A stretch of 31,989 bases of DNA from an uncultured Porphyromonas sp. (GCA_900539155.1 UQBE01000023.1:1-31989), one strand, 5' to 3'. Numbered from the stretch's first letter, positions 16,962 to 24,823 are shown. Made by a program: numbers and translations. The notes: a model not told the origin generated them from the sequence alone.

Positions 16962-19298
16962 TCATCTGAAGAGGTATCGCAGCTTTACCGAGAAGTTAAT
17001 GCCCGGTAACGGACGGTTTAGCTCCGACATCTGACGCTGGTTGGTCAGGTTCTTGACCTTGAAGGTAATGGTCCACTGATTATTGCGCAGGCTCTGCTCT
17101 AGTCCTAAGTCTAGGCGCAGTGCAGTCGGGATCTTGCGCTCTTGGTACTGGCTCACCTCGAAGTCGTAGTAGTACTGATGCACATAAGAGGCGTCGAGCA
17201 TCAGACGGCTGTTGTAGCCCTCTCCGCCGAAGAGGTTCTCCTTGTGTAGCTCCAAGCCCGCATTGGCTAGGAAGTAGGGGATGTTGGGCATACGCTTGAG
17301 GTAAGTTGGGTTAGCGACATTCGTCGAGGGAATCAGTCGGCGCGTGTCTCTGAGGTCTTGGTAGGTTGCATTGCCATAGAGGTAGAGCCAGGGAAGGGCA
17401 TCCCACTTCACCTCGCCCTCTACGCCCCACGTGCGGATGCTCCCGAAGTTCTGATAGCAACTCATGGAGGGGATAATCCCTGGCATGAAGCGGATCATAT
17501 CGGTGACGTAAGAGCCGAAAGCATTGACCTCAGCCTCGATCAACTGCCCCGACGTGGGCGAGAAGTTGCGATAGACTAAGCCAACGTTGCCCCCACGGCT
17601 ATGCTCGGGGCGCAGGTCGGTCGAGGCACTGATCGAGTAGCCATTGCCTAGCAACTCCTCACTCGTAGGTATGCGCACCTCGTCTGCATAGGAAGCCTTG
17701 ATCAGGAAGTCTGGCGTGAAGCGGTAGCGGATAGCTTCGCTCCAGCCGAAGAAGTGTCGGTTAGTCTCCACATCCTTGAGGTCGCCCATACTGATTGTTC
17801 CGATGACCTTAGAGCGAGAGCGGTAGTTGTAGTACTTTGCGGTGACCGCATTCTGAAGCCGATCATCAAGGAGCGTGAGGTCGTAGGAAGCTCCCGCCGT
17901 GAGGCTGTTCATACGGCTCTTGAAGTTCGCCTTATAGCCCAAAGCTCGATCCATAAGCGTGTCCGTAGGATTGCGATAAGCGTAGGTGTGGCACAGGTTG
18001 AGATTGAAAGCCTGATGGCGGTCTAGCGTATAGTTTAGGTTGAGCTTGTCCACCAGATTGATCGTCCGATTGATCCCATCGGTAGGTATGCTCGATAGCT
18101 CGCCCCCATAAGAGGAGCCCGCGGGGTACTCCTTGCCATCCCAGTCGTAGCGATGCGCAGCCTTGTCGGTCAGTCCATTCTGCCCGAAGACCACCCCGAC
18201 CGATGCGTCTAGATCGAGCCCTGGGAGGAAGAAGTCTGCACGCTTGAAGGTACTCTCCAGAGCCAAGCCCTTGGAGAGGGTAAAAGCTTCTCGTACGTCC
18301 CACTCGAAGCCCTGTATCTCTCTGCGAATGTAGGTCCCAGCGCACTCTAGCTTGATCTCGTCAAACCACCACTTCGTCGCCTTGAGGCTACCGCCTAGGA
18401 TCGCTTTCCGAAACTGATCGTGGTCGCGCCTCACGATCCGATCCTTGTATTGTGGCAGCTCCATCTTGTAGTTGTTGTCCGAGTAGGCGAGCGTACCGCC
18501 AACTCCTAGCTGCACGCCCGCATCCTCTAGTGTGCGCTTGAAGACTGTCGAGAGCATGTGCGAATTGTACGACCCCACCTCATACGAAGCGTCAAAGTAC
18601 TTCGGCGGGTACTCCTTGATCACTACATTCACCGCTCCGCCCATAGCTGAGCCGCCAAACTTGTAGGGTACGATTCCCTTGTAGACCTCCACCCGCTCGA
18701 TCATATCGGTCGGGATATCATTGATCGAGATGAAGTCGCTCATCTCGCCAAAGGGTGTCTCGTCAATGTAGATGCCCATCCGCTTGCCCTCTAGTCCACG
18801 TAGCGAGATGCGCGAGGCACTCCCTAGTCCGCCCGTATTGCGCAGCGTCACGCCAGTAGTGCGAGATAGCACCTCGTCTATTGAGGAGGCGGTGCCTTGT
18901 AGCTGTCGCATAGAGATGACCGAGATAGGCATAGCGGACTCACGCAGCGCGCGCTCCTGACGCTTGGCAACGACGACGACACTGCCTAGCGTCGTCTCGT
19001 CGACCTCTAGTCTCACGCTGATCGGCTTGCCATCTTGCCGTGGGGATGTGATGCGCTTGCTCTTGTAGCCCACGTAGCTCACGACGAGTCTCTTGACCCG
19101 CTGCTTGGAGGTGAGCTCCCAGTGCCCCTCGGCATCGGTGACGGCTCCAGCACCTTTTGGCTCGGCATAGACATTGGCACCGATGAGGGGTTCGCCCGTC
19201 GCATCATCGAGTACGTTGCCACGGTAGTGGTACTCCTGAGCTACTGCTGCGCTGAGGGAGAGTAGCATGATTAGTAATAGTAGTCTGTATCGTCTCAT
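16962..19298 (-). CDS. TonB-dependent outer-membrane receptor
   Basis: The 778-residue receptor has a signal peptide (residues 1-20, cleavage after AVA), a carboxypeptidase-regulatory-like domain (22-105, with GEPLIGANVYAEPKGAGAVTD), a plug domain (115-235, with SRISLRGLEGKRMGIYIDETP and ERVEVYKGIVPYKFGG), and a beta-barrel ending in the typical aromatic LRYLFR. It should take a scarce ligand across the outer membrane with TonB energy. The pairing with a DUF4374 lipoprotein points to iron, haem or a siderophore rather than a glycan, since there is no SusD; the ligand is not certain. Downstream of tetR, but separated from it by a terminator and an operator-like dyad, so it is probably transcribed on its own under TetR control. 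Confidence 0.92.
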   Translation of the reverse strand: MRRYRLLLLIMLLSLSAAVAQEYHYRGNVLDDATGEPLIGANVYAEPKGAGAVTDAEGHWELTSKQRVKRLVVSYVGYKSKRITSPRQDGKPISVRLEVDETTLGSVVVVAKRQERALRESAMPISVISMRQLQGTASSIDEVLSRTTGVTLRNTGGLGSASRISLRGLEGKRMGIYIDETPFGEMSDFISINDIPTDMIERVEVYKGIVPYKFGGSAMGGAVNVVIKEYPPKYFDASYEVGSYNSHMLSTVFKRTLEDAGVQLGVGGTLAYSDNNYKMELPQYKDRIVRRDHDQFRKAILGGSLKATKWWFDEIKLECAGTYIRREIQGFEWDVREAFTLSKGLALESTFKRADFFLPGLDLDASVGVVFGQNGLTDKAAHRYDWDGKEYPAGSSYGGELSSIPTDGINRTINLVDKLNLNYTLDRHQAFNLNLCHTYAYRNPTDTLMDRALGYKANFKSRMNSLTAGASYDLTLLDDRLQNAVTAKYYNYRSRSKVIGTISMGDLKDVETNRHFFGWSEAIRYRFTPDFLIKASYADEVRIPTSEELLGNGYSISASTDLRPEHSRGGNVGLVYRNFSPTSGQLIEAEVNAFGSYVTDMIRFMPGIIPSMSCYQNFGSIRTWGVEGEVKWDALPWLYLYGNATYQDLRDTRRLIPSTNVANPTYLKRMPNIPYFLANAGLELHKENLFGGEGYNSRLMLDASYVHQYYYDFEVSQYQERKIPTALRLDLGLEQSLRNNQWTITFKVKNLTNQRQMSELNRPLPGINFSVKLRYLFR

Positions 19299-19338
19299 TG
19301 ATTAGTTAGTTGATTTGCTTATTGGGAAGAGGGGGAAC

Positions 19339-19362
19339 TGAACGTCTTTCGCTATACGTTCA
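19339..19362 (-). promoter_or_regulatory. Operator-like dyad between tetR and the TonB receptor
   Basis: TGAACGT (19339-19345) and ACGTTCA (19356-19362) form a perfect 7-base inverted repeat with 10 bases between arms, a typical layout for a TetR-family site. It lies 40 bases before the receptor start and just after the tetR terminator, so it is well placed to control receptor transcription. Confidence 0.5.
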
Positions 19363-19397
19363 AAAAAGGGGGCTAGTGAACTGTTTCACTAGACCCC
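19362..19397 (-). terminator. Intrinsic terminator overlapping the tetR stop codon
   Basis: Read on the minus strand, GGGG-T-CTAGTGAA pairs with TTCACTAG-C-CCCC around a four-base loop, followed by six T (plus strand A at 19362-19367). The TAG stop of tetR is part of the left arm. Confidence 0.85.
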
Positions 19398-20009
19398 TAA
19401 GAGTGCTCGCCAACCGCCGAAGCTAAACTTCTCGTGGCACCGACAGAACCGTGCCAGCTCCTCTGGACTGGTGTCGGACCGCTGTAGTATAGTTTTGATG
19501 GTTGCCGTGATAAAGGCTGAGTAAATATCGATGAAGGAAGGATCGACCTCGGCTTTCCAGTCGGGATGCAGCTCTCGATACCGCTCGAAGTAGCGGATGG
19601 TCGCCTCGTTGCTCAGCTGATTGAGTCGATCCTCGTAGTGATCCAGATAGGAGCCTGCACTGGCGAAGAAGACCAGTCGCAGAGCCTCCGCATGGTTAAT
19701 GATGTACTGGTAGAAGGGTGCCTTCGAGTAGCCCCTCCGCTTACGCTCCTCGGGGTCCAGCATATCCATCTCCATGTCCTGATCCTCAGGCGGTAAGGCG
19801 TAAAATGCCTCTAGCCCCTTGATCGCAGGCTCTACGAGCGAGCGAAAGAGTGCCTCCTTGTCCTCATAATAGTAGTATATACTGCCCAGCGAGGCGTAAG
19901 CCTCCTTGGCCACCATACGCATCGAGGTGCCTATGTAGCCATGCTGAGAGAAGAGCCGTAAGGCACCCTCCTGTATACGCTTCTGTATATCTGGTGTCGG
20001 ACTATTCAT
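19389..20009 (-). CDS. TetR-family transcriptional regulator
   Basis: The 206-residue protein has an N-terminal TetR helix-turn-helix (residues 8-55: IQEGALRLFSQHGYIGTSMR, then the recognition segment ending in GSIYYYYEDKEALF). The C-terminal ligand domain is unlike well-known members. It is encoded 11 bases after a methyltransferase gene, so the two share a transcript, and it stands before a TonB receptor from which it is separated by a terminator and a dyad (19339-19362). The likely job is repression of the receptor and perhaps its own operon; the inducer is unknown. Confidence 0.88.
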   Translation of the reverse strand: MNSPTPDIQKRIQEGALRLFSQHGYIGTSMRMVAKEAYASLGSIYYYYEDKEALFRSLVEPAIKGLEAFYALPPEDQDMEMDMLDPEERKRRGYSKAPFYQYIINHAEALRLVFFASAGSYLDHYEDRLNQLSNEATIRYFERYRELHPDWKAEVDPSFIDIYSAFITATIKTILQRSDTSPEELARFCRCHEKFSFGGWRALLGV

Positions 20010-20020
20010 AGTTCGTTTGC

Positions 20021-20686
20021 TTACCTATCTTTGATTACTGAGCAGATGAGCATAGCGTGGTACTGACGCACGGAGATACGCTCCCCAAAGAGGTCCCGAA
20101 GAACTGCCACCGCCTCCGCCGCTGTGTAGTGTGGCGGGCAGTAGTACCCCTTGCGCTCCAATATATGGCGAGCTATCCAGTCGCCCACGCGGTGCTCCCC
20201 ACGTACGTAAAAGCATCCACACAATCGCCCTCCCAGCTTCAGCACACGGTGCATCTCACGGAGGGCTCGCTCCTTGTCGGGAAAAGCTTGTAAGCCACTC
20301 ATCGTGAGCAGATAGTCAAACTCCCCATCGGCAAAGGGCATCGCCCCCACATCGCCCTGCACGAGCGATACATTGGTCACCCCCTCCACCTCAAAGCGGT
20401 GGGCGGCCATCTCGAGCATCTTCTCGGAGTAGTCCAGCGCAGTGATCTGAGCCTTGGCAAGCTGCTTGTACTTGTCGCAGGTGAAGACCGCAGTCCCCAC
20501 CGGCACATCTAGTAGTCGCCCCGCAAAGTCATCGGGGATCATAGACAAGACCTCTGCCGCCATCTCTAGCTGATCCACCTGCCAGAGCCCATTCATAAAG
20601 AGATGCCCCCACCAGGAGCGTCCCGTCATGAGTGCATCGTAGCGGTGCATCTGCTTGATATATGCGTTATGCTGAGCCTTAGCCAT
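20021..20686 (-). CDS. Class I SAM-dependent methyltransferase
   Basis: The 221-residue protein has the Methyltransf_11 layout: motif I LLDVPVGTAVFT (residues 58-69), an acidic residue after ITALDYS for the SAM ribose, VQGDVGAMPFADGEFD, and HRVLKLGGRLCGCFYV. Motif I reads D-V-P-V-G-T where most enzymes have D-x-G-x-G, so the first glycine is replaced by proline; the rest is intact. The substrate is unknown. It precedes tetR by 11 bases. A role tied to the metal or haem uptake locus (for example modification of a porphyrin or small molecule) is only a guess. Confidence 0.85.
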   Translation of the reverse strand: MAKAQHNAYIKQMHRYDALMTGRSWWGHLFMNGLWQVDQLEMAAEVLSMIPDDFAGRLLDVPVGTAVFTCDKYKQLAKAQITALDYSEKMLEMAAHRFEVEGVTNVSLVQGDVGAMPFADGEFDYLLTMSGLQAFPDKERALREMHRVLKLGGRLCGCFYVRGEHRVGDWIARHILERKGYYCPPHYTAAEAVAVLRDLFGERISVRQYHAMLICSVIKDR

Positions 20687-20729
20687 CAGTTGTTGCAGGG
20701 ATTAGAGCTTGTATGGATCTATTGCACCG

Positions 20730-20737
20730 CAAAGTTA
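20730..20737 (-). promoter_or_regulatory. Possible -7 element of the methyltransferase-tetR operon
   Basis: TAACTTTG on the minus strand matches TAnnTTTG, 44 bases before the start codon. No convincing -33 element is seen. Confidence 0.35.
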
Positions 20738-21007
20738 TACCTCTTTGCCAAGGGATCGCCCCCGCATCCCTACCCAGTAGTAGGTACTAATCGCTAAAAA
20801 ACGGCTCAAACGACGTCCCATTCTCATGGGACGAATCGCTCCCACCCCAGGGCTGACGCATTATATATAATGAACTCACCTATTCATCGCTGGTCGCTAT
20901 GTGTAGCTCCTGACAGAGCAATTATGATGGGACTGTTGCAAAAGTCAACAGTTTCATCATAATTTAGACCCGACTACATATTGATACGGGGCTGCGTCGG
21001 GGAAAAC

Positions 21008-21190
21008 GGATTTCCACGTGGATATTTCGAAATATCCAGGTGGAGAATTTTTATTTTCCACGTGGGGAAGAAAAAATTCTTCGGAGGAATCAAATGAAAC
21101 TTCGGAGGAAATGAATGACGCCCACGTGGAAAATAAAAAATATCCACGTGGAGATTTGAGATTCTCCACGTGGATATTCGAGAAAGGAGG
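21008..21190 (+). repeat. CCACGTGG module, copy 2
   Basis: The same length (183 bases) and orientation as 1441-1623, with only scattered single-base changes. One of the six palindromes has changed to CCAGGTGG, near 21036. All other nested inverted repeats are kept. Confidence 0.85.
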
Positions 21191-21229
21191 GAATCGGACG
21201 ATATTCCCCGTTAATTAGAGATTAGAGTG

Positions 21230-21348
21230 CAGGGGGGCACATTATGAGACTGTTGACTTTTGCAACAGTTTCATTTAATGAGTTCATCTATTCCTCGCTT
21301 GTCGCTATGTGTCGCTCCTGACAGAGTAATTATAATTCGTCAACCCTG
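21230..21348. mobile_element. Short MITE (119 bases), nested at the end of copy 2
   Basis: Its ends are CAGGGGGGCACATTAT (21230-21245) and ATAATTCGTCAACCCTG (21332-21348). It contains the GACTGTTG hairpin (21248-21270), here with the loop in the opposite orientation, and the TCGCTATGTG conserved spacer. The layout parallels the free-standing 125-base element at 31787-31911. Confidence 0.65.
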
Positions 21349-21349
21349 G

Positions 21350-21454
21350 CTAGGATAGCTCTAGCTCTTCGTTGAGGAAGGCAACGATAGCCTTGCGGTT
21401 GTGCAGGAGCGTGTAGTGCGTGTCTGTAGCATGGTTACCGAAGAACAGAAGAAA
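21350..21454 (-). pseudogene. C-terminal fragment of an unidentified protein, possibly a hydrolase
   Basis: An open minus-strand frame ends at TAG 21350-21352 and reads GNHATDTHYTLLHNRKAIVA followed by FLNEELELS. The H-x-x-x-x-x-x-Y-x-x-L-x-x-x-x-x-I-x-x-F-L pattern resembles the end of alpha/beta hydrolases, but I cannot name the family. The 5' part is missing: upstream the frame runs into the terminator of the TPR gene. The MITE end lies directly against the stop codon. It may also be chance, being only 34 codons. Confidence 0.35.
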
Positions 21455-21489
21455 GCCACGTGGAGAGACTTGTGACTCTCCACGTGGCT
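21454..21489 (-). terminator. Terminator-like hairpin after the TPR gene, built on CCACGTGG
   Basis: AGCCACGTGGAGAG (21454-21467) pairs perfectly with CTCTCCACGTGGCT (21476-21489) around eight bases. It lies 24 bases after the TPR stop codon. The stem contains the same CCACGTGG palindrome as the repeat modules. The T-run after it on the minus strand is short. Confidence 0.6.
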
Positions 21490-21513
21490 ATGCGATTGTG
21501 TCTGGGGCGCTTA

Positions 21514-23187
21514 TTATTGGGGCATCTTGTAGCCGAGCTTCTCCTTGTACTGCTGCACGAGTGTTTTGTACTGCGGGTTGTCTCGTAGAGCAGCGAGGTC
21601 GTCGTCCTGCTCGATGAATGAAAAGCTGTTGTAACCCTTTTCGAAGGCGATGCGTAGGTTGTCCAGTGCTTGCTCCGTATTGCCCATTCGACCATAGACT
21701 CCTGAGATGCTGTAGTAGAGGTCGGCACTGTCTGGATCCTCCTCAATACACTTAGCGATGGTCGCGAGGGCTTGCTCCTGCTCACCTAGAGACTGGTAAG
21801 CATACGCCATGGTGATGTCTGTCGCATCGTGCTCCTGTAGGATATCTATCACCTTGCGATAGTCGGCCGTGGCGGCATCCTTGCGTCCCAATGCTGTGTA
21901 GCGGTCAGCTCGCTTGAGGTAAGCCCATAAGAATGTGTCGCTTAGCTCGATGGCCTTGGAGTAGTCATCGATGGCCCCCTGGAGGTCCTGGAGCTTACTC
22001 TTGATCTGAGCACGCTGATAGTAGCCATCAAGGTCGTCAGGTACAAGGGAGACATATTTATTCGACTCTGCGAGGGCTCTTCGTAGATTGCCATCCTCAA
22101 AGAGCATCTGTGCCTTGCTGTAAATGTAGGTGTGGTCCGTAGGGTCTAGCGAGATAGCCTCGTCGATATACTTGAGTGCAGAGCTGTAGTCGCCTATCAT
22201 CTGATAGGCAGTCGCTATGTGGCTGGCTACGAAATCGGTTAGTTCTTGTCTCTCTGTAACTTGCAGGTAGTACTCCAGCGCACCTTTGTTATCTCCGATG
22301 TTTTGATGAGCCATGCCGATAAGGAAGAGGTACTCTCCCGTTTTGCTCACGGACTCCACAGCCTTGAGCTTAGCTTCGAGAGTAGGCATTGCCTGAGCTG
22401 CGATTTGATTGAATAGGGAATAGGTGTCTTCGTCTGCAAGGCTGTTTGCAATGGTATAGATAATGTCATCCATCGCCTCATCGTAGTGCTCTAGCTTGAC
22501 GTTGCTACCAGCTCTCAGATAGTAGAGAAAGCCTTCGTTAGGTTCGAGCTTGACAGCTTCATTTAGGTTCCGTATGGCATCCTCATACCTCTCTTGTAGC
22601 ATCGCAATCGCAGCCAATCCAGTATAGCCAGTTGCGTCTTTAGGAGCTAGCGAAATAAACTTACGCAGGTCCACCTCTGCGAGTTCGTACTGCTCCATAT
22701 TCATATAGAGACCACCGCGCTTTAAGTATAGAGCAGGCGTGTCGGGAGCATCCTTGATAGCAGAGTGTAGGTCCATAAGCGCCTTGACAGCGTCCTCAAG
22801 GTCGGAGTAGATGTCGGAGCGAAGGCTGTAGACCATAGCTCTACGTGCGGGCTTCGCCTGTAGGAGGGTGATTGCCTTGGTGGCAGCCTCTAGCGCTTGC
22901 TCGGGCTTGTCCTGCATACGGTAGATGGTGGCGACGTAAGCCCAAGCGACACCATTGTTTGGCTCGCTCTGGAGTGCCTTCTGGACGTTCTCAAGGAATG
23001 CTGTCTGATTCTCAGGGTTAGGCATGATAGTCTCTAGGGCATCCTGGAGGTCGGGTGAGAATGTGTCAAACGTTCGCTCCAAGGTGGGCAAGTCTTGCGT
23101 AGAGAGGTCTATCGTGTCCTGCACCTGAGCGGACAGTGTAGTGGCTAAGCAGAGGAGGCTTAGCAGTAGAGCCATGATTCGTTTCAT
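21514..23187 (-). CDS. Secreted/periplasmic TPR-repeat protein
   Basis: The 557-residue product has a signal peptide (residues 1-20, MKRIMALLLSLLCLATTLSA) and about a dozen tetratricopeptide repeats over the rest. Typical units are AWAYVATIYRMQDKPEQALEAA, ALYLKRGGLYMNMEQYELAEVD and AYQSLGEQEQALATIAKCIEEDPDSADLYY. TPR arrays make superhelical surfaces for protein binding; no enzyme domain is present, so it is probably a scaffold or chaperone in the periplasm. Nothing in the neighbours gives a partner. It is transcribed alone, with a -7 box at 23218-23225 and a hairpin at 21454-21489. Confidence 0.9.
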   Translation of the reverse strand: MKRIMALLLSLLCLATTLSAQVQDTIDLSTQDLPTLERTFDTFSPDLQDALETIMPNPENQTAFLENVQKALQSEPNNGVAWAYVATIYRMQDKPEQALEAATKAITLLQAKPARRAMVYSLRSDIYSDLEDAVKALMDLHSAIKDAPDTPALYLKRGGLYMNMEQYELAEVDLRKFISLAPKDATGYTGLAAIAMLQERYEDAIRNLNEAVKLEPNEGFLYYLRAGSNVKLEHYDEAMDDIIYTIANSLADEDTYSLFNQIAAQAMPTLEAKLKAVESVSKTGEYLFLIGMAHQNIGDNKGALEYYLQVTERQELTDFVASHIATAYQMIGDYSSALKYIDEAISLDPTDHTYIYSKAQMLFEDGNLRRALAESNKYVSLVPDDLDGYYQRAQIKSKLQDLQGAIDDYSKAIELSDTFLWAYLKRADRYTALGRKDAATADYRKVIDILQEHDATDITMAYAYQSLGEQEQALATIAKCIEEDPDSADLYYSISGVYGRMGNTEQALDNLRIAFEKGYNSFSFIEQDDDLAALRDNPQYKTLVQQYKEKLGYKMPQ

Positions 23188-23217
23188 CGTATTGAATGAG
23201 TTGCTGGTTTGTTGTTA

Positions 23218-23225
23218 CAAATGTA
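23218..23225 (-). promoter_or_regulatory. Possible -7 element of the TPR gene
   Basis: TACATTTG on the minus strand lies 31 bases before the start codon and matches TAnnTTTG. The -33 element is unclear. Confidence 0.4.
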
Positions 23226-23269
23226 GTTATTTCTTTCGAGAGGTGAGCCTGTTGCTCTCTCCAAAAGGA

Positions 23270-23767
23270 TCACAAGATGAGGTAGATGGCAACGGCAACG
23301 GGAAGGTGCCCCTCGATGGTGTAGCGGACGCGGGAGTCATAGTCGTACCGCTTGTCGCCGCTGTAGATGCGAGGCCCGTCCCACGTGGCGATGACCCGTG
23401 AGTCGTAGTCGTATCGCTTGTCGCCACTATAGACGCAGGTGCCGTCCCAGGTGGCGATGACTCGTGAATTGTAGTCGTATCGCTTGTCCCCGCTGTAGAG
23501 GCGGATGCCGTCCCACGTGGCGATGACCTGTGAGTCGTAGTCGTATCGCTTATCGCCACTGTAGAGGCGTGTGCCGTCCCAGGTGGCGATGACTCGTGAA
23601 TTGTAGTCGTATCGCTTGTCCCCGCTGTAGAGGCGGGTGCCATCCCACGTGGCGATGACCTGTGAGTCGTAGTCGTACCGCTTATCTCCGCTATAGATAT
23701 AGGTCTGAGCTGAGAGGGTGAGGAGGCTGCTGAGGAGTAGGGTGAGGAGTAAGAGGGTTCGTCTCAT
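23270..23767 (-). CDS. Secreted protein made of six 22-residue repeats
   Basis: After a signal peptide (residues 1-20), the 165-residue product is nearly all tandem repeat. Five full copies of YSGDKRYDYDSQVIATWDG plus a three-residue linker cover residues 25-134, and a final diverged half copy ends VRYTIEGHLPVAVAIYLIL. The repeats alternate between D-S-Q/R and N-S-R versions. Similar Y-x-G-D/W-D-G beta-strand repeats occur in short secreted Bacteroidota proteins of unknown role; a beta-sheet or beta-roll fold is likely. It is co-transcribed with the DUF4846 gene, 12 bases downstream of it. Repeat number could change by recombination. Confidence 0.82.
   Translation of the reverse strand: MRRTLLLLTLLLSSLLTLSAQTYIYSGDKRYDYDSQVIATWDGTRLYSGDKRYDYNSRVIATWDGTRLYSGDKRYDYDSQVIATWDGIRLYSGDKRYDYNSRVIATWDGTCVYSGDKRYDYDSRVIATWDGPRIYSGDKRYDYDSRVRYTIEGHLPVAVAIYLIL
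23310..23695 (-). repeat. 66-base tandem repeat within the secreted repeat protein
   Basis: Five full 66-base units lie at 23366-23695 with a partial sixth beyond, and they keep the reading frame. Neighbouring units are nearly identical; alternate units are closest to each other, which suggests growth by duplication of pairs. Confidence 0.88.
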
Positions 23768-23779
23768 ATTATAATGGAG

Positions 23780-24562
23780 TTAGTAATGTCTGAGTTCGTC
23801 TTTGTTAAAGCGGAAGACTGAGATCTGTATCGCTTCGTCTCCCTCATTGAGTATAAACCACGGGTTACGCAGTGGGTTGGGATTGCGCACGAGGTGCTTC
23901 TCACGAGCGGGGGTATTGCCCTCGAGGCACATGATCGCCACTTTGCCCGATCTGCTCCGTGCCACATCGACCACCATAACGGCATGGCCGTACTTGCGTC
24001 CTGCACGTGCTGGGTAGACGAGCACATCGCCTGGCATCACATCTTGGATAGCACGGGGGGTGGTCTCTTGATAGAGCGAGAAGGTACTGCAAGCACCATA
24101 GACGCTTCGCATATAACGCTCGAAGGCGCTACGAGACGCTCCGCCAGAGTAGTGCATCGTCTTGCCATGGACATTGCGAAAGCTAATCTCTCGGTAGCGT
24201 CCCTTCTGCCAAAGGTACTCAGCCCGCAGACGCATAGTCACATCGGCACACTGCTCATCGTTGCTGAGGATATCCTGGTCGATCACCGCTGTGGAGAGAA
24301 ACTGCAAGCGCGCATCGCCCCCCGTGTATAGCTGCACCCTAGCACCGCGTGGCTTCAAGGGTAGGGCGCGTAGATAAGCCGTGTAGCTCCCCGCGGGAGC
24401 CTCCACACGGGTGTAGCCTGCGGGTGTGGCTATGTCGCCAATAGTCTGAGCACCCCACGGATTGCTCGTGCGCATAGAGCGCCATAGCCATAGTCCGCAG
24501 AGTAGCATCACCAGAGCCGTAGCTCCGATGACCAACAGCGTTATCCTTTTTCGTCTCGTCAT
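23780..24562 (-). CDS. DUF4846 membrane-anchored protein
   Basis: The 260-residue product has an N-terminal basic stretch and one membrane segment (residues 7-28). The rest matches DUF4846 by eye: YLRALPLKPRGARVQLYTG, QCADVTMRLRAEYLWQKGR, a central S-G-G, and GDVLVYPARAGRKYGHAVMVVD, followed by NPLRNPWFIL. The C-x-D, H and W residues recall an NlpC/CHAP-like papain-fold, so an envelope hydrolase is possible, but the activity is not shown. It is the first gene of a two-gene operon with the 22-residue-repeat protein, and has a TACATTTG -7 box at 24608-24615. Confidence 0.8.
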   Translation of the reverse strand: MTRRKRITLLVIGATALVMLLCGLWLWRSMRTSNPWGAQTIGDIATPAGYTRVEAPAGSYTAYLRALPLKPRGARVQLYTGGDARLQFLSTAVIDQDILSNDEQCADVTMRLRAEYLWQKGRYREISFRNVHGKTMHYSGGASRSAFERYMRSVYGACSTFSLYQETTPRAIQDVMPGDVLVYPARAGRKYGHAVMVVDVARSRSGKVAIMCLEGNTPAREKHLVRNPNPLRNPWFILNEGDEAIQISVFRFNKDELRHY

Positions 24563-24607
24563 AAGGAGGGGCTTCTAATCGTTTTGTTTAGACTTTTGCT
24601 TGCGCTA

Positions 24608-24640
24608 CAAATGTACCTCTTCTATAGGAATATAAAAAGT
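24608..24640 (-). promoter_or_regulatory. Promoter of the DUF4846 operon
   Basis: The minus strand has TACATTTG (plus 24608-24615) with a T-rich element about 19 bases upstream, giving a leader of about 40 bases. The rest of the 307-base gap 24563-24869 holds one small inverted repeat (GAGTGG 24681-24686 with CCACTC 24697-24702) and the tRNA terminator. Confidence 0.45.
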
Positions 24641-24795
24641 GCTCCCTTCACCTTTGTCGTATAGCTCGGACTGAAGAAGTGAGTGGTCGGGTGACGCCAC
24701 TCAAACATTTTTAAAATGCTAGGATATAGCTTCTTGACGAATCGTCTTGCTTGTGGTGCGCTCGTGTCTCTTGACTCGCTTCGGGTAGGGGTACG

Positions 24796-24823
24796 AAAAA
24801 AGCCCCCTAGTGGCTAGGAGACT
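24796..24823 (-). terminator. Intrinsic terminator of tRNA-Lys
   Basis: On the minus strand AGTCTCCTAG pairs with CTAGGGGGCT (two G-U pairs) around CCA, followed by six T. It lies about 50 bases after the tRNA. Confidence 0.8.

Larger units (their letters stand above)
20848..21348. mobile_element. Composite MITE-like element, copy 2 (501 bases)
   Basis: Both ends are present: CAGGGCTGACGCATTAT (20848-20864) and, inverted, ATAATTCGTCAACCCTG (21332-21348), with two differences in 17. Inside, in order, are a conserved spacer containing TCGCTATGTGTAGCTCCTG, the GACTGTTG hairpin (20931-20953), the linker seen also at 1391, the CCACGTGG module (21008-21190), and a heptamer run. A smaller nested element (21230-21348) with its own left end (CAGGGGGGCACATTAT) closes it. 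No clear target-site duplication is visible. There is no coding sequence, and the element fills most of the 827-base gap 20687-21513. Confidence 0.75.

Noticed and set aside
16744..16965. N-terminal extension of the DUF4374 lipoprotein frame
   Set aside because: The proper lipoprotein signal starts at ATG 16743; the upstream part is repeat element.
20957..21218. Open frames of 66-86 codons in the CCACGTGG modules (also 1270-1627)
   Set aside because: Both strands are open only because the repeat is palindromic. The peptides show no family, start signal or codon bias.
23366..23660. CCACGTGG occurrences inside the repeat-protein gene as part of the mobile module
   Set aside because: They encode the A-T-W-D of each unit and alternate with CCAGGTGG; the flanks do not match the module.
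23310..23695. CRISPR array
   Set aside because: The 66-base units are contiguous, without spacers, and encode an in-frame protein repeat.
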